Of a DNA stretch of 64,000 nt, positions 34,620 to 43,745 are shown one piece after another. The notes below the pieces were generated by a model. That model was not told the origin of the DNA and ran no database searches. It worked only from the letters and a program-made list of their open reading frames with translations. The translations under genes were made by a program, and so were the position numbers. Source of the stretch: Galbibacter mesophilus (GTDB lineage: Bacteria; Bacteroidota; Bacteroidia; Flavobacteriales; Flavobacteriaceae); the NCBI RefSeq assembly GCF_023721415.1, contig NZ_JAMQVC010000006.1, forward strand, positions 62,001 through 126,000, given 5' to 3'. Position 1 is the first letter of the stretch; each line of letters opens with the position of its first letter.

Positions 34620-35567
34620 ATGAAGTTTTATACACTTAAAAACGATACAAAATTACCAGCTATTGGTTTAGGAACATGGAAATCGGATCCCGGAAAAGTA
34701 GGGGAGGCCGTAATTGAAGCCATTAAAGCGGGATACAGGCATATTGATTGTGCGGCGGTTTATGGCAACGAGGCTGAAATTGGAGAGGCTTTAAAAACAG
34801 CTTTTGCACAAGGTTTAGTAAAAAGGGAAGACCTTTGGGTTACTTCTAAACTTTGGAACAACGCCCATGAAAGCGACAAAGTGATTCCAGCTTTACAAAA
34901 AACACTTACCGATTTACAATTGGATTATCTAGACCTTTACCTCATCCATTGGCCTGTGGCTTTTAAAGCAGATGTAGATTTTCCCTCGAAGGCAGACGAA
35001 TTTTTATCATTGGAAGAAGTACCGATTATCGAGACTTGGAAAAAAATGGAAGAAGCTCATGAAAACGGATTGGTAAGAAGTATTGGAGTTTCCAATTTCA
35101 GCATTGAAAAATTAAAGGATCTTTTGGTTGATGCCAATTTACAACCGGAAGTTAATCAGGTAGAATTGCACCCATTATTGCAGCAAGATGATCTTTTAGA
35201 ATTTTGCGATAATAATTCCATCATCTTAACAGGATATTCACCACTGGGTTCAGGAGACCGTTCACAGCGGTTAAAGAAAGAGGATGAACCAAACATGTTA
35301 GAGAATGAAGTGGTTACAAAAATCGCGAAAAATCACGATTGTACTCCGGCACAAGTGCTCATTGCATGGCATATAAGTCGAGGTACCGCCGTGATACCAA
35401 AGTCCACCAACCCGAAACGAATCAAGGAGAACATAGAAAGCTACGAAGTGGAACTTACCGATAAGGAGTTGGCGGAACTTAAAACTCTCGATGAGCATTA
35501 CAGATATGTGGACGGAAAATTCTTCGAAATGGAAGGCAGTCCTTACCACAATATTTACGATGAATAG
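34620..35567 (+). CDS. Aldo/keto reductase
   Basis: A 315-residue NADPH-dependent oxidoreductase of the aldo/keto reductase superfamily. HIDCAAVYGNEAEIGEAL with the catalytic Asp and Tyr is near 40-57, TSKLWN with the Lys near 75-80, and YLIHWP with the His near 105-110. GVSNFS and IPKSTNPKR follow near 159 and 259 for cofactor binding. All four catalytic residues are present. The substrate is open (sugars or aldehydes). Confidence 0.92.
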   Translation: MKFYTLKNDTKLPAIGLGTWKSDPGKVGEAVIEAIKAGYRHIDCAAVYGNEAEIGEALKTAFAQGLVKREDLWVTSKLWNNAHESDKVIPALQKTLTDLQLDYLDLYLIHWPVAFKADVDFPSKADEFLSLEEVPIIETWKKMEEAHENGLVRSIGVSNFSIEKLKDLLVDANLQPEVNQVELHPLLQQDDLLEFCDNNSIILTGYSPLGSGDRSQRLKKEDEPNMLENEVVTKIAKNHDCTPAQVLIAWHISRGTAVIPKSTNPKRIKENIESYEVELTDKELAELKTLDEHYRYVDGKFFEMEGSPYHNIYDE

Positions 35568-35591
35568 CATTCAATAGATTGAAAGATTATT

Positions 35592-35625
35592 TATAGCAGG
35601 CTTTTTAAGTCTGCTATATTTTTTT
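35592..35625 (+). terminator. Terminator of the aldo/keto reductase gene
   Basis: TATAGCAG and CTGCTATA pair around an 11-base loop and are followed by a run of seven T. It lies 24 bp past the stop. Confidence 0.87.
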
Positions 35626-35694
35626 ACCCCTCAGAGTAGTCGGTTTTAAGCATTTAATAAATATTGTATTTTTATAAGCTTAAGACCAACTATT

Positions 35695-37248
35695 ATGTAT
35701 CACCATTACTTACTAACTCGAACAAGAAATGTGTTTCTTGTATTTTCGTTGTTAACCATATTTTCTTGCAACGCTCAAAATAGTATTCAATTAACCGAGA
35801 AAGATATAATTCCCGTTCCTAAATCGGTTATTTCTTCGGAGGACGGGTTTTCGTTTAGCGAGAATAGTGCCGTTTTGTACAACGATGAATCTTTGGAATT
35901 TTCCGTGGAGTTTTTCAAGAATGAAGTTCGAAACAATACCGGACTAGCAATTTCTTCTGAAATAAATTCTGATACTGCTTCAGAAGGAATTCATTTTCAA
36001 CTGATAGATGCTATAAAGGGAGAAGCCTATCGCTTAACCATCAAAAAGGAACGAATACTTTTAGAAGCGGGTACTTCTGAAGGTATTTTTAGAGGCGTTC
36101 AAACGTTACTTCAATTAATTCCGAAGAAAAAACAAGACACTTCAATTTTAAATTCATGGTCGTTGCCAGCGTTAATCATAAATGATTTCCCAGAATATGC
36201 CTACCGAGGGAGTATGTTGGATGTTTCCCGCCATTTTTTCACGGTAGAACAGGTGAAAAAATACATTGACTATTTGGCTGCGTATAAGTTTAACTATTTT
36301 CACATTCATCTAACGGACGATCAGGGGTGGCGAATTGAAATAAAGTCATGGCCGAAGCTTACAGAAATAGGTGCCCGCACAGAAGTTGACGGTGGGGAAG
36401 GCGGTTTTTATACTCAAGAAGATTACAGAGAAATTGTGAAATATGCCCGAGAAAGATTTATTACCGTTGTGCCAGAAATAGATATGCCAGGCCACACCAA
36501 TGCTGCCTTGACATCCTATCCAGAATTGAATTGCGATGGAAAAGCTCCTGAATTATACACGGGAACAAAAGTAGGCTTTAGTTCGTTTTGTATAGAGAAA
36601 GAGGTTACTTACACTTTTGTAGAGGATGTTATTCGTGAGCTGGCTGCCATTACTCCAGGCCCTTACATCCACATTGGCGGTGACGAGTCCCTTTCAACAG
36701 AAGAAGAAGATTATATTTCGTTTATAGCTAGAGTACAAGATATTGTTTATGAAAATGGAAAAACACCGATTGGTTGGGATGAAATTCAGCATGCCCCGTT
36801 AAAGTCCGAAACGCTGGTGCAATTCTGGGGAAAAGAGAAAAATGCCATTGAAGCAGTAAAGAAAGGAGCAAAATTAATTATGTCTCCTTCAACAAAAGCT
36901 TATATGGATATGAAGTATGACTCCCTAACTAAACTCGGGCTTAATTGGGCGGGATACATAGACGTAGAAACTGGTTACAACTGGAATCCCGACGAAATTT
37001 TGACAGGTGTAACCCGAAAGGATATTCTAGGAGTGGAAGCGCCTTTATGGACAGAAACTATTGAGGACATGGCCGCTATTGAATACATGGTTTTTCCTCG
37101 GCTAATGGGCTATGCAGAAATAGGCTGGTCTGCAAAAAAAGACCGAAACTGGGAAGCCTACAAAAAAAGATTAAAAAAACACCTCGAAATTCTAGATGTT
37201 AGAGGGGTTAATTTCTATAATTCGGAAGAGGTTTTAGATGAAAAATGA
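35695..37248 (+). CDS. Beta-N-acetylhexosaminidase, GH20, probable lipoprotein
   Basis: A 517-residue enzyme. Residues 1-25 form an export signal with a possible lipobox IFSC, so the mature protein may be lipid-anchored. The GH20b domain covers about 35-160 and the catalytic barrel about 165-495. HIHLTDDQGWRIEIKSWPKL near 202-221 is typical, and the catalytic Asp-Glu pair is D330-E331 in HIGGDES. It would release GlcNAc or GalNAc from chitin oligomers, glycans or wall fragments by substrate-assisted catalysis. The next gene (GH3 protein) starts 88 bp later. Confidence 0.93.
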   Translation: MYHHYLLTRTRNVFLVFSLLTIFSCNAQNSIQLTEKDIIPVPKSVISSEDGFSFSENSAVLYNDESLEFSVEFFKNEVRNNTGLAISSEINSDTASEGIHFQLIDAIKGEAYRLTIKKERILLEAGTSEGIFRGVQTLLQLIPKKKQDTSILNSWSLPALIINDFPEYAYRGSMLDVSRHFFTVEQVKKYIDYLAAYKFNYFHIHLTDDQGWRIEIKSWPKLTEIGARTEVDGGEGGFYTQEDYREIVKYARERFITVVPEIDMPGHTNAALTSYPELNCDGKAPELYTGTKVGFSSFCIEKEVTYTFVEDVIRELAAITPGPYIHIGGDESLSTEEEDYISFIARVQDIVYENGKTPIGWDEIQHAPLKSETLVQFWGKEKNAIEAVKKGAKLIMSPSTKAYMDMKYDSLTKLGLNWAGYIDVETGYNWNPDEILTGVTRKDILGVEAPLWTETIEDMAAIEYMVFPRLMGYAEIGWSAKKDRNWEAYKKRLKKHLEILDVRGVNFYNSEEVLDEK

Positions 37249-37336
37249 CACAAAAACACGCAAAAGAGATCTTAAATTTATCTTTTTCTTAATACGTTTC
37301 AATAACTTAAAACTTTAAATTCAACAAAAAAATCAA

Positions 37337-38866
37337 ATGGCGGTATTAGGGTCTATAATAAAAGGAGTTATTGAATTGGCAGATACTTTTTCTTCGGAAG
37401 TAAATGCGGCGGAAGCACAACGGGAAATCTTAAAGAAGCTTCTCGAAAAAGCGAAAGAGACCAAGTTTGGTAAAGATTATGCTTTTGAAGAAATTTTAAA
37501 ATCGGAAGATTTAGAAAAACAATTTGCTCAAAGCGTTCCTTATTTCGACTATCATAAAATGAACGATGCTTACTGGAAACATCTCCATGAAGGTGAAGAA
37601 AACGTTTCATGGCCTGGCACTCCAGAATATTACGCATTGAGTTCTGGCACCACAGGAAAAACAAGCAAAAGAATTCCGGTAACGGAAGATATGCTCGAAG
37701 CGATACGAAATACGGGTATAAAGCAAGTAAGTGCTTTGGCAAACTTCGACTTGCCCGCTGATTTTTTTGAAAAAACAATCATGATGCTCGGTAGCTCTAC
37801 CGACCTAAAAGAAAAAGACGGTCATTTGGAAGGTGAAATAAGTGGGATAAGTGCCAGTAACATTCCATTTTGGTTTCGTGGTTATTATAAACCAGGAGAA
37901 GAAATTTCCCAAATAGACGATTGGGATGAGCGTGTACAAAGAATTGCCGAGAACGCTAAAGAATGGGATATAGGCGCGTTAAGTGGTATTCCCTCCTGGA
38001 TGGAGCTCATGCTTAAAAAGGTAATTGATTACCACGGGGTGCAAAATATCCATGAAGTTTGGCCTAATTTACAAGTTTACACTTCTGGTGGGGTGGCTTT
38101 CGGACCGTATAAAAAGAGTTTTAATGCATTGCTTGCCCATCCTATTACGGTGATAGATACGTATTTGGCTTCCGAAGGATTTTTGGCCTATCAAGCGCGT
38201 CCTGAAACCGAAGCCATGAAGCTAGTTTTGGATAATGGTATTTATTTTGAGTTCGTACCATTTAAGCCTGAATACATTAATCAAGATGGTTCTATAACTG
38301 ATGATGCCCCCACAATTCCGATTGCTGAGGTTGAGGAAGATGTTGAATATGTGTTGCTCATTTCAACGGTTTCCGGGGCTTGGCGATATTTAATAGGAGA
38401 TACCATTAAATTTACGGATGTTGAGCGTCATGAAATCATAATTACGGGTCGTACTAAGTTTTTCTTGAATGTAGTTGGTTCCCAACTTTCGGTAAACAAA
38501 ATGAATGACGCCATCCAAGCAATGGAAGAAAAATATGATATGGAAATCCCGGAGTTTACCATCGCAGCTACAAAAATAGACGGTGATTATTACCACAAAT
38601 GGTATATAGGTTCTCCACAGCAAGACATCGATAAGGAAGACTTGGCAAATTCGTTGGATGAAGCGCTGAAGGACGCTAACAAAAATTACAAAGTGGCAAG
38701 ATCTAAAGCCTTAAAAGGAGTAAAAGTAGAAATTATAGCACCGGCTATTTTTCATTCTTGGAGCGAGCAGAATAAAAAGAAAGGCGGACAAGTTAAGATG
38801 GAACGCGTAATGGGCGAAGAAAAATTTAAAGATTGGGAAGCTTTTGTAAAGCAACAATCATCTTAA
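37337..38866 (+). CDS. GH3 (auxin-responsive promoter) family adenylating enzyme
   Basis: A 509-residue member of the ANL-type acyl-acid amido synthetases. The phosphate-binding motif SSGTTGKTSKRIPVT is near 97-111 and the YLASEGF motif near 275-281 fits the adenylate-binding site. The plant members join amino acids to jasmonate or auxin; the bacterial ones make amides with unknown acids. Its stop overlaps the end of the convergent metallopeptidase-like gene by four bases. Confidence 0.9.
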   Translation: MAVLGSIIKGVIELADTFSSEVNAAEAQREILKKLLEKAKETKFGKDYAFEEILKSEDLEKQFAQSVPYFDYHKMNDAYWKHLHEGEENVSWPGTPEYYALSSGTTGKTSKRIPVTEDMLEAIRNTGIKQVSALANFDLPADFFEKTIMMLGSSTDLKEKDGHLEGEISGISASNIPFWFRGYYKPGEEISQIDDWDERVQRIAENAKEWDIGALSGIPSWMELMLKKVIDYHGVQNIHEVWPNLQVYTSGGVAFGPYKKSFNALLAHPITVIDTYLASEGFLAYQARPETEAMKLVLDNGIYFEFVPFKPEYINQDGSITDDAPTIPIAEVEEDVEYVLLISTVSGAWRYLIGDTIKFTDVERHEIIITGRTKFFLNVVGSQLSVNKMNDAIQAMEEKYDMEIPEFTIAATKIDGDYYHKWYIGSPQQDIDKEDLANSLDEALKDANKNYKVARSKALKGVKVEIIAPAIFHSWSEQNKKKGGQVKMERVMGEEKFKDWEAFVKQQSS

Positions 38867-39447
38867 GACGATATCTTTTCACTGGGCGCTAACTCTTGCG
38901 TGAGTTGTAAAATGTCTTCTGGGGAAAGGTAAAGTCTTTTAATACGGTTTTTATAGGTTTCTGATAGACTAGTGTGGTTCAGAATAAAATTTTTGGTTTC
39001 TAAAATGTAATCGCCCATACCGTGGTTTACTGCAAAGACATCGGCAGCGCGTTCTGCTTCCCGAATATGTTTTCCTACAAATATATATTTTATGCCAAAC
39101 CAAATAAGGTTTAAGCTTCCTCTGTGCAAATAGTCCATAATATGTCCTAATTCATGGCCAATCCACCCAATAAGCACATCCTTAGGAACCGTATCTATCG
39201 TAAACTTTTCCCCTTCAATATTGAAACTACTACTAATAAAAATATAATAGCGCCTTCTTTTAGGTTTATTGAATACCGTTGAAAATTCTGGCTGTGCTTG
39301 CATGAAAGAACGCTCTAATTTCTCTTTAAATTTAAATTCAATGGGCACATTTTTTAAATCGGGAAAATAGCTTAGCGCAGTTTCAACTTCTTTTCTTATG
39401 GATATCGGGATACGTTTGTTGGTAAAAGTTTCGCTTGTTTTTTCCAT
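38863..39447 (-). CDS. Putative zinc metallopeptidase-like protein (HELGH)
   Basis: A 194-residue protein without a signal peptide or clear membrane segment. The motif HELGHIMDY (98-106) is the HExxH zinc site, and EAERAADVFAVNHG near 138-151 supplies a plausible third ligand (EAxxAAD pattern). This resembles Wss1/M48-like minimal peptidases, but I cannot name the family. It is divergent from the MtfA-like gene, 155 bp away, which has its own HExxH motif. Confidence 0.78.
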   Translation of the reverse strand: MEKTSETFTNKRIPISIRKEVETALSYFPDLKNVPIEFKFKEKLERSFMQAQPEFSTVFNKPKRRRYYIFISSSFNIEGEKFTIDTVPKDVLIGWIGHELGHIMDYLHRGSLNLIWFGIKYIFVGKHIREAERAADVFAVNHGMGDYILETKNFILNHTSLSETYKNRIKRLYLSPEDILQLTQELAPSEKISS

Positions 39448-39602
39448 ACTTACAAACTACAAAATATACTTATTAACACTCTAATATGGATTGATAAAAT
39501 TCTCTTAATAATCTCTAATGCAAACTAAAAATTATTGAATTTCAAGTGATTAATTTAAATACAAGGCTTTTCTTTTAACAAGAAAAGTAGTATTTTCATT
39601 AG

Positions 39603-40409
39603 ATGATAGTTCCATTTATTTTAGGAGTTCCTGTGGTGTTGCTCTTCACCTACTGGGGGTTTAACCTTACAGATCTTGCCTATTCCAAAATTTATGGAAA
39701 GCCATTGATAGTTTACGATCATATTTATTTCAAGAAGTTAGAGGAAGAAGATGTTGCTATTATAAAACGGCATTCCGTTTTTTACAATAATTTGAACAAA
39801 TATAAGCAGCGGGTTTTTAGGCACAGGGTAGTGATGTTTATAAACAGCAAAACCTTTATAGGTTTAGATGGTTTTGAATGCACCCGCGAGAAGAAAATAT
39901 TGATCGCCAGTATTGCGGTGATGCTCTCTTTTGGCATGCGTAGATACCTTATTGAATCGGTGAATAAAATTATAGTATATCCAGAAGCCTATTTCTCTGC
40001 CATTACCCAAAAATATCATTTGGGGGAGTTTAATCCACTATTAAAAACCATTGTATTTTCTTGGAAAGATTTTAAGGCTGGATTAAACGACAATAACAAC
40101 AATAGTAATTTGGGAGTCCATGAATTTGCGCATGCGCTCTATTTTGCCTCTAAGCATTACAATGATGTTAGTTCCATTTTATTTGCTCACGGCATTAAAA
40201 AAATAGACGATTTATTGTACACAGATGTTTATATTGATAAAATACGGCATACAAAATATTTGAGAGGTTATGCCTTTGCCAATAAGTTTGAATTCTTTGC
40301 GGTGTGTTTAGAGCATTTCATTGAAACGCCGGTAGAGTTTAAAAAGGAGTTTCCGGAACTATTCATCATTATAAAAAATATGATGAATTTTGAAACTTCA
40401 ATAGTTTAA
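39603..40409 (+). CDS. MtfA-like zinc-dependent peptidase (M90)
   Basis: A 268-residue protein with one N-terminal hydrophobic segment (about 1-25) and a peptidase domain. HEFAHAL at 173-179 is the zinc site, and FANKFEFFAVCLEHFIETP near 229-247 supplies the Glu ligand. It matches MtfA (peptidase M90), which in E. coli inactivates the repressor Mlc; here the N-terminal anchor suggests a membrane-bound form. A perfect hairpin CTTTTCTT/AAGAAAAG (39567-39587) lies in its promoter region. The stop overlaps that of the convergent ypdA gene. Confidence 0.83.
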   Translation: MIVPFILGVPVVLLFTYWGFNLTDLAYSKIYGKPLIVYDHIYFKKLEEEDVAIIKRHSVFYNNLNKYKQRVFRHRVVMFINSKTFIGLDGFECTREKKILIASIAVMLSFGMRRYLIESVNKIIVYPEAYFSAITQKYHLGEFNPLLKTIVFSWKDFKAGLNDNNNNSNLGVHEFAHALYFASKHYNDVSSILFAHGIKKIDDLLYTDVYIDKIRHTKYLRGYAFANKFEFFAVCLEHFIETPVEFKKEFPELFIIIKNMMNFETSIV

Positions 40410-41380
40410 TGTACCTGCTTACTTTCAATATTTTCTAGAATCATTTTTGCATGTACCCTAGAATTTTCTATAAACCACAAATGGGTATCCATACCGCCAC
40501 AGATAACGCCAGCCAAGTATAGATTTTCAACATTGGTTTCCATAGTGTCCTCGTTGTATTGCGGATAAAACTTCCCATCTTCGGATAATTGAACGCCTAG
40601 TTTTTCCAAGAAATGGAAATTAGGTTTATAGCCTGTCAATGCCAAAACATAATCGTTTTCGATGGTTTTTTCACCTTCGGAAGTATTCAGAACAATGCAA
40701 TCTTCTTTAAACTCTTTCACAGTGGTATTGAAAAAAGCTTTTACACTGCCTTCTTTAATTCGGTTTTCAATATCGGGTTTTACCCAGTATTTTACCCTTG
40801 GTCCAATTTCCGGTCCGCGAACAATCATTGTAACGTCGGCGCCTTTTCGGTAGCATTCCAAAGCGGCATCCACTGCCGAATTGCTTGCGCCTACAACGGC
40901 CAGCTTCTGCATGGAGTAAAAATGAGGATCTTTATAGTAATGCGCTACTTTTGGCAGATTTTCCCCCGGCACATCCAAGGTGTTTGGAAGATCGTAAAAA
41001 CCGGTAGCTACGATTACAAAATTAGCTTGGTACGTTTCTTTATCAGTTTCAATTACAAAACGGTTGTTTTCTTGTTTTTTAACTGAAGTTACTTTTTCAA
41101 ATAAATTAATATTGAGGTCGTTGGAGGTAACAATTCTTCTGTAGTATTCCAGCGCTTCATTACGTTTGGGTTTTGCTTCCTTGCTGATAAACGGAATATC
41201 ATCGATCTCCAGTTTTTCAGAAGATGAAAAGAATTGCATGTTCATAGGATAGTTAAAAAGGGAGTTTACAATAGGCCCTTTTTCGATAATCAAGGAATCG
41301 ACACCTCTTTTTTTTGCTTCCAGTCCGCAGGCAATCCCGATGGGGCCACCACCAATTATAATAAGTTCTTTTTCAGTCAT
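40406..41380 (-). CDS. ypdA: YpdA family (bacillithiol disulfide reductase type) flavoprotein
   Basis: A 324-residue FAD/NADPH oxidoreductase. The FAD motif GGGPIGIACGLEA is near 8-20, and the NADPH motif GASNSAVDAALE is near 162-173. The thioredoxin-reductase CxxC is missing, which fits YpdA, whose known job in Firmicutes is to reduce bacillithiol disulfide. Bacillithiol occurs in some Bacteroidota. Its start overlaps the rpe stop by one base (TAATG), so the two are co-translated. Confidence 0.87.
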   Translation of the reverse strand: MTEKELIIIGGGPIGIACGLEAKKRGVDSLIIEKGPIVNSLFNYPMNMQFFSSSEKLEIDDIPFISKEAKPKRNEALEYYRRIVTSNDLNINLFEKVTSVKKQENNRFVIETDKETYQANFVIVATGFYDLPNTLDVPGENLPKVAHYYKDPHFYSMQKLAVVGASNSAVDAALECYRKGADVTMIVRGPEIGPRVKYWVKPDIENRIKEGSVKAFFNTTVKEFKEDCIVLNTSEGEKTIENDYVLALTGYKPNFHFLEKLGVQLSEDGKFYPQYNEDTMETNVENLYLAGVICGGMDTHLWFIENSRVHAKMILENIESKQVH

Positions 41381-42039
41381 TAAGCAATTTTGTTTTTCAG
41401 GTCTGAAATAGTCTGATTCGGATTATCACTATTGAAAATAAAGCTCCCGGCAACGAGGATGTCGGCACCGGCATCCGTTAGTTTTTTGGCATTTTCGTCA
41501 TTAACACCACCATCAATTTCTATAAGTGTGTTAGCGTTATTTGCTAGAATCATTTCTTTAAGTTGAGCGATTTTTTTATACGTGTTTTCAATGAAAGATT
41601 GTCCGCCAAAACCTGGATTCACACTCATAATTAACACCAAATCCAACTCGTTTATTACTTCTTCCAAAACCCGAGCACTTGTATGGGGGTTTAATGCTAC
41701 GCCAGCCTTCATACCAGTAGCTTTTATGGCTTGAATGGTTCGGTGTAAATGTGTGCAAGCTTCAAAATGTACAGTAAGGTAATCTACCCCTAAATCGGCA
41801 AAATCCTGAATGTACCTATCTGGATTTACAATCATTAAATGGGTGTCCAACATTTTGGTAGCATGTTTGGAAATCGCTTTAATTACGGGCATCCCAAAAG
41901 AAATATTTGGTACAAACTCACCGTCCATCACATCCAAATGAAACCAATCGGCCTCACTGTTGTTAACCATTTCTATATCCCGTTGCAAATTGGCAAAGTC
42001 TGCCGCCAGTAAAGAAGGTGCAATTAATTTTTTGTTCAT
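41380..42039 (-). CDS. rpe: Ribulose-phosphate 3-epimerase
   Basis: A 219-residue TIM-barrel enzyme that interconverts ribulose 5-phosphate and xylulose 5-phosphate. APSLLAADFANL near 7-18, HLDVMDGEFVPNISFG near 34-49, HLMI near 66, MSVNPGFGGQSF near 139-150 and EIDGGVN near 174-180 include the metal ligands and catalytic Asp residues. Length is normal. It is upstream of ypdA with an overlapping stop and start. Confidence 0.96.
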   Translation of the reverse strand: MNKKLIAPSLLAADFANLQRDIEMVNNSEADWFHLDVMDGEFVPNISFGMPVIKAISKHATKMLDTHLMIVNPDRYIQDFADLGVDYLTVHFEACTHLHRTIQAIKATGMKAGVALNPHTSARVLEEVINELDLVLIMSVNPGFGGQSFIENTYKKIAQLKEMILANNANTLIEIDGGVNDENAKKLTDAGADILVAGSFIFNSDNPNQTISDLKNKIA

Positions 42040-42267
42040 TACACTGTATTTGTTACGTAACTATTTTCCGTTGCTAATACCATTTACTCATCAATATTAC
42101 TGGAATATCAATTAATATTTGGTATAACAAAAATACGGGAAATAATTTTTAGAATAATGGTTCTTGGGTATGGTTAACAGCTTTATAACGAAATGAAGAT
42201 GGGTTGTAAAAAACCAATAAACCGCAACAAGTAAGAAACCAGAATCAAAAAAGTTAAAATCACTTCA

Positions 42268-43446
42268 TTAATACTCAAACGTTCCGTATTCGCTGGAAAT
42301 CGTTAATTTTTTGGTTTCCGAAGCTTCAACGCGTCCAATAATTTGTGCATCCACATCAAAAGATTTGGAGATGGCAATGATATCTTCTGCGATACTTTCG
42401 TTTACATAAAGCTCCATTCGGTGTCCGCAGTTAAATACTTGGTACATTTCTTTCCAAGAGGTTTTGGATTGCTCCTGTATTAGTTTGAAAAGCGGCGGAA
42501 CATCAAATAAATTGTCTTTAATCACGTGAACGTCGTCAACAAAATGAAGTATTTTAGTTTGTGCGCCTCCGCTGCAATGCACCATTCCGTTTATTTCTTC
42601 GGAAGAATACTTTTTCAAAATTTCCTGAATAATAGGCGCATAGGTTCGGGTTGGGGAAAGCACTAATTTTCCAGCGTCGATAGGTGAATTTTCAACTTTA
42701 TCGGTAAGCTTCGTATTTCCGGAATACACCAAATCATTCGGTACGGCGTGGTCAAAACTTTCAGGATACTTTTCAGCTAAATATTTATGGAACACATCGT
42801 GGCGCGCCGATGTAAGTCCGTTGCTGCCCATGCCACCGTTGTATTCGCTTTCGTAAGTAGCTTTTCCAAAGGACGCCAACCCCAAGATTACATTTCCCGG
42901 TTGTATATTGGAATTATCGATTACCTTTTTACGCTCCATACGGGCGGTTACGGTAGAATCTACAATTATGGTACGTACCAAATCCCCAACATCAGCAGTT
43001 TCACCACCGGTTGAATGAATTTCCACTCCAAACTTCTTCAGATCGGTAATTAATTCTTCTGTTCCGTTGATGATGGCTGAAATAACTTCCCCTGGAATTA
43101 AATTTTTATTTCTCCCGATGGTAGAAGAAAGCATAATGTTTTGGGTTGCCCCAACACATAACAAATCATCAATATTCATGATTAAAGCATCTTGAGCGAT
43201 ACCTTTCCAAACAGAAATATCCCCAGTTTCTTTCCAATACATGTAGGCTAGAGAGGATTTTGTGCCCGCTCCGTCGGCATGCATAATAATGCAATGATCC
43301 TCGCTACCAGTAAGGTAATCGGGAACAATCTTACAAAAGGCTTTAGGGAACAATCCTTTGTCTACATTTTTTATGGCGTTGTGAACGTCTTCTTTTGACG
43401 CGGAAACCCCTCTTTGCGAATACCTTTTGCTGATTTCTGAACTCAT
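42268..43446 (-). CDS. purM: Phosphoribosylformylglycinamidine cyclo-ligase (AIR synthase)
   Basis: A 392-residue PurM-type enzyme, longer than the usual ~345 because of the Bacteroidota form. RYSQRGVSASKEDVHNAI at 7-24 is the usual start, HADGAGTK near 58-65 and STGGETADVGD near 143-153 are the metal and phosphate sites. The start is ATG 43444-43446; an upstream ATG would add 14 hydrophobic residues unlike the family. Purine synthesis is also served by purU (55446). A hairpin with T run lies 37 bp upstream. Confidence 0.9.
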   Translation of the reverse strand: MSSEISKRYSQRGVSASKEDVHNAIKNVDKGLFPKAFCKIVPDYLTGSEDHCIIMHADGAGTKSSLAYMYWKETGDISVWKGIAQDALIMNIDDLLCVGATQNIMLSSTIGRNKNLIPGEVISAIINGTEELITDLKKFGVEIHSTGGETADVGDLVRTIIVDSTVTARMERKKVIDNSNIQPGNVILGLASFGKATYESEYNGGMGSNGLTSARHDVFHKYLAEKYPESFDHAVPNDLVYSGNTKLTDKVENSPIDAGKLVLSPTRTYAPIIQEILKKYSSEEINGMVHCSGGAQTKILHFVDDVHVIKDNLFDVPPLFKLIQEQSKTSWKEMYQVFNCGHRMELYVNESIAEDIIAISKSFDVDAQIIGRVEASETKKLTISSEYGTFEY

Positions 43447-43482
43447 GAAAATTGTTTTTGCAAAAATAGCCATAAATAAAAA

Positions 43483-43506
43483 GCACACAAACTTTTGTTT
43501 GTGTGC
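43483..43506 (-). terminator. Terminator upstream of purM
   Basis: GCACACAAAC and GTTTGTGTGC form a perfect 10-bp stem with a TTTT loop, flanked by A and T runs. On the minus strand it can end the glutamine synthetase III mRNA; it lies so close to purM that it may also sit in the purM leader and act as an attenuator. Confidence 0.75.
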
Positions 43507-43650
43507 CCGATTTTTTGAAGGTTGGTTATTTCCTTCTAAAGTGATAAATACAAAAGCTTCAAAAAACTTTCCGTGTAAAAATCACTTCATTAAATTGATT
43601 AATAGCATTCCAAATATATAAAAACTTACTGCGGTTCGAACAGGGAAATC

Positions 43651-43666
43651 CCCCTTAATTAAGGGG
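43651..43666. repeat. 16-bp perfect palindrome (REP-like)
   Basis: CCCCTTAATTAAGGGG is a perfect palindrome in the gap between glutamine synthetase III and purM. Similar CCCCTTAATTAAGGGG elements recur between genes in many Bacteroidota as I recall. The rest of the 299-bp gap shows no gene; a 68-codon frame here begins inside the glutamine synthetase gene and is spurious. Confidence 0.7.
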
Positions 43667-43745
43667 TGATTAATTCTTTTCGACCAATGTTGGTTTATGT
43701 CGGACAAACTGATAATCAGTTGGTAAGCCTGTTTAATGTCTTCGG

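Noticed and set aside
40613-41086. 157-codon antisense frame inside ypdA
   Set aside because: The ypdA frame has complete FAD and NADPH motifs; the other strand shows no family pattern.
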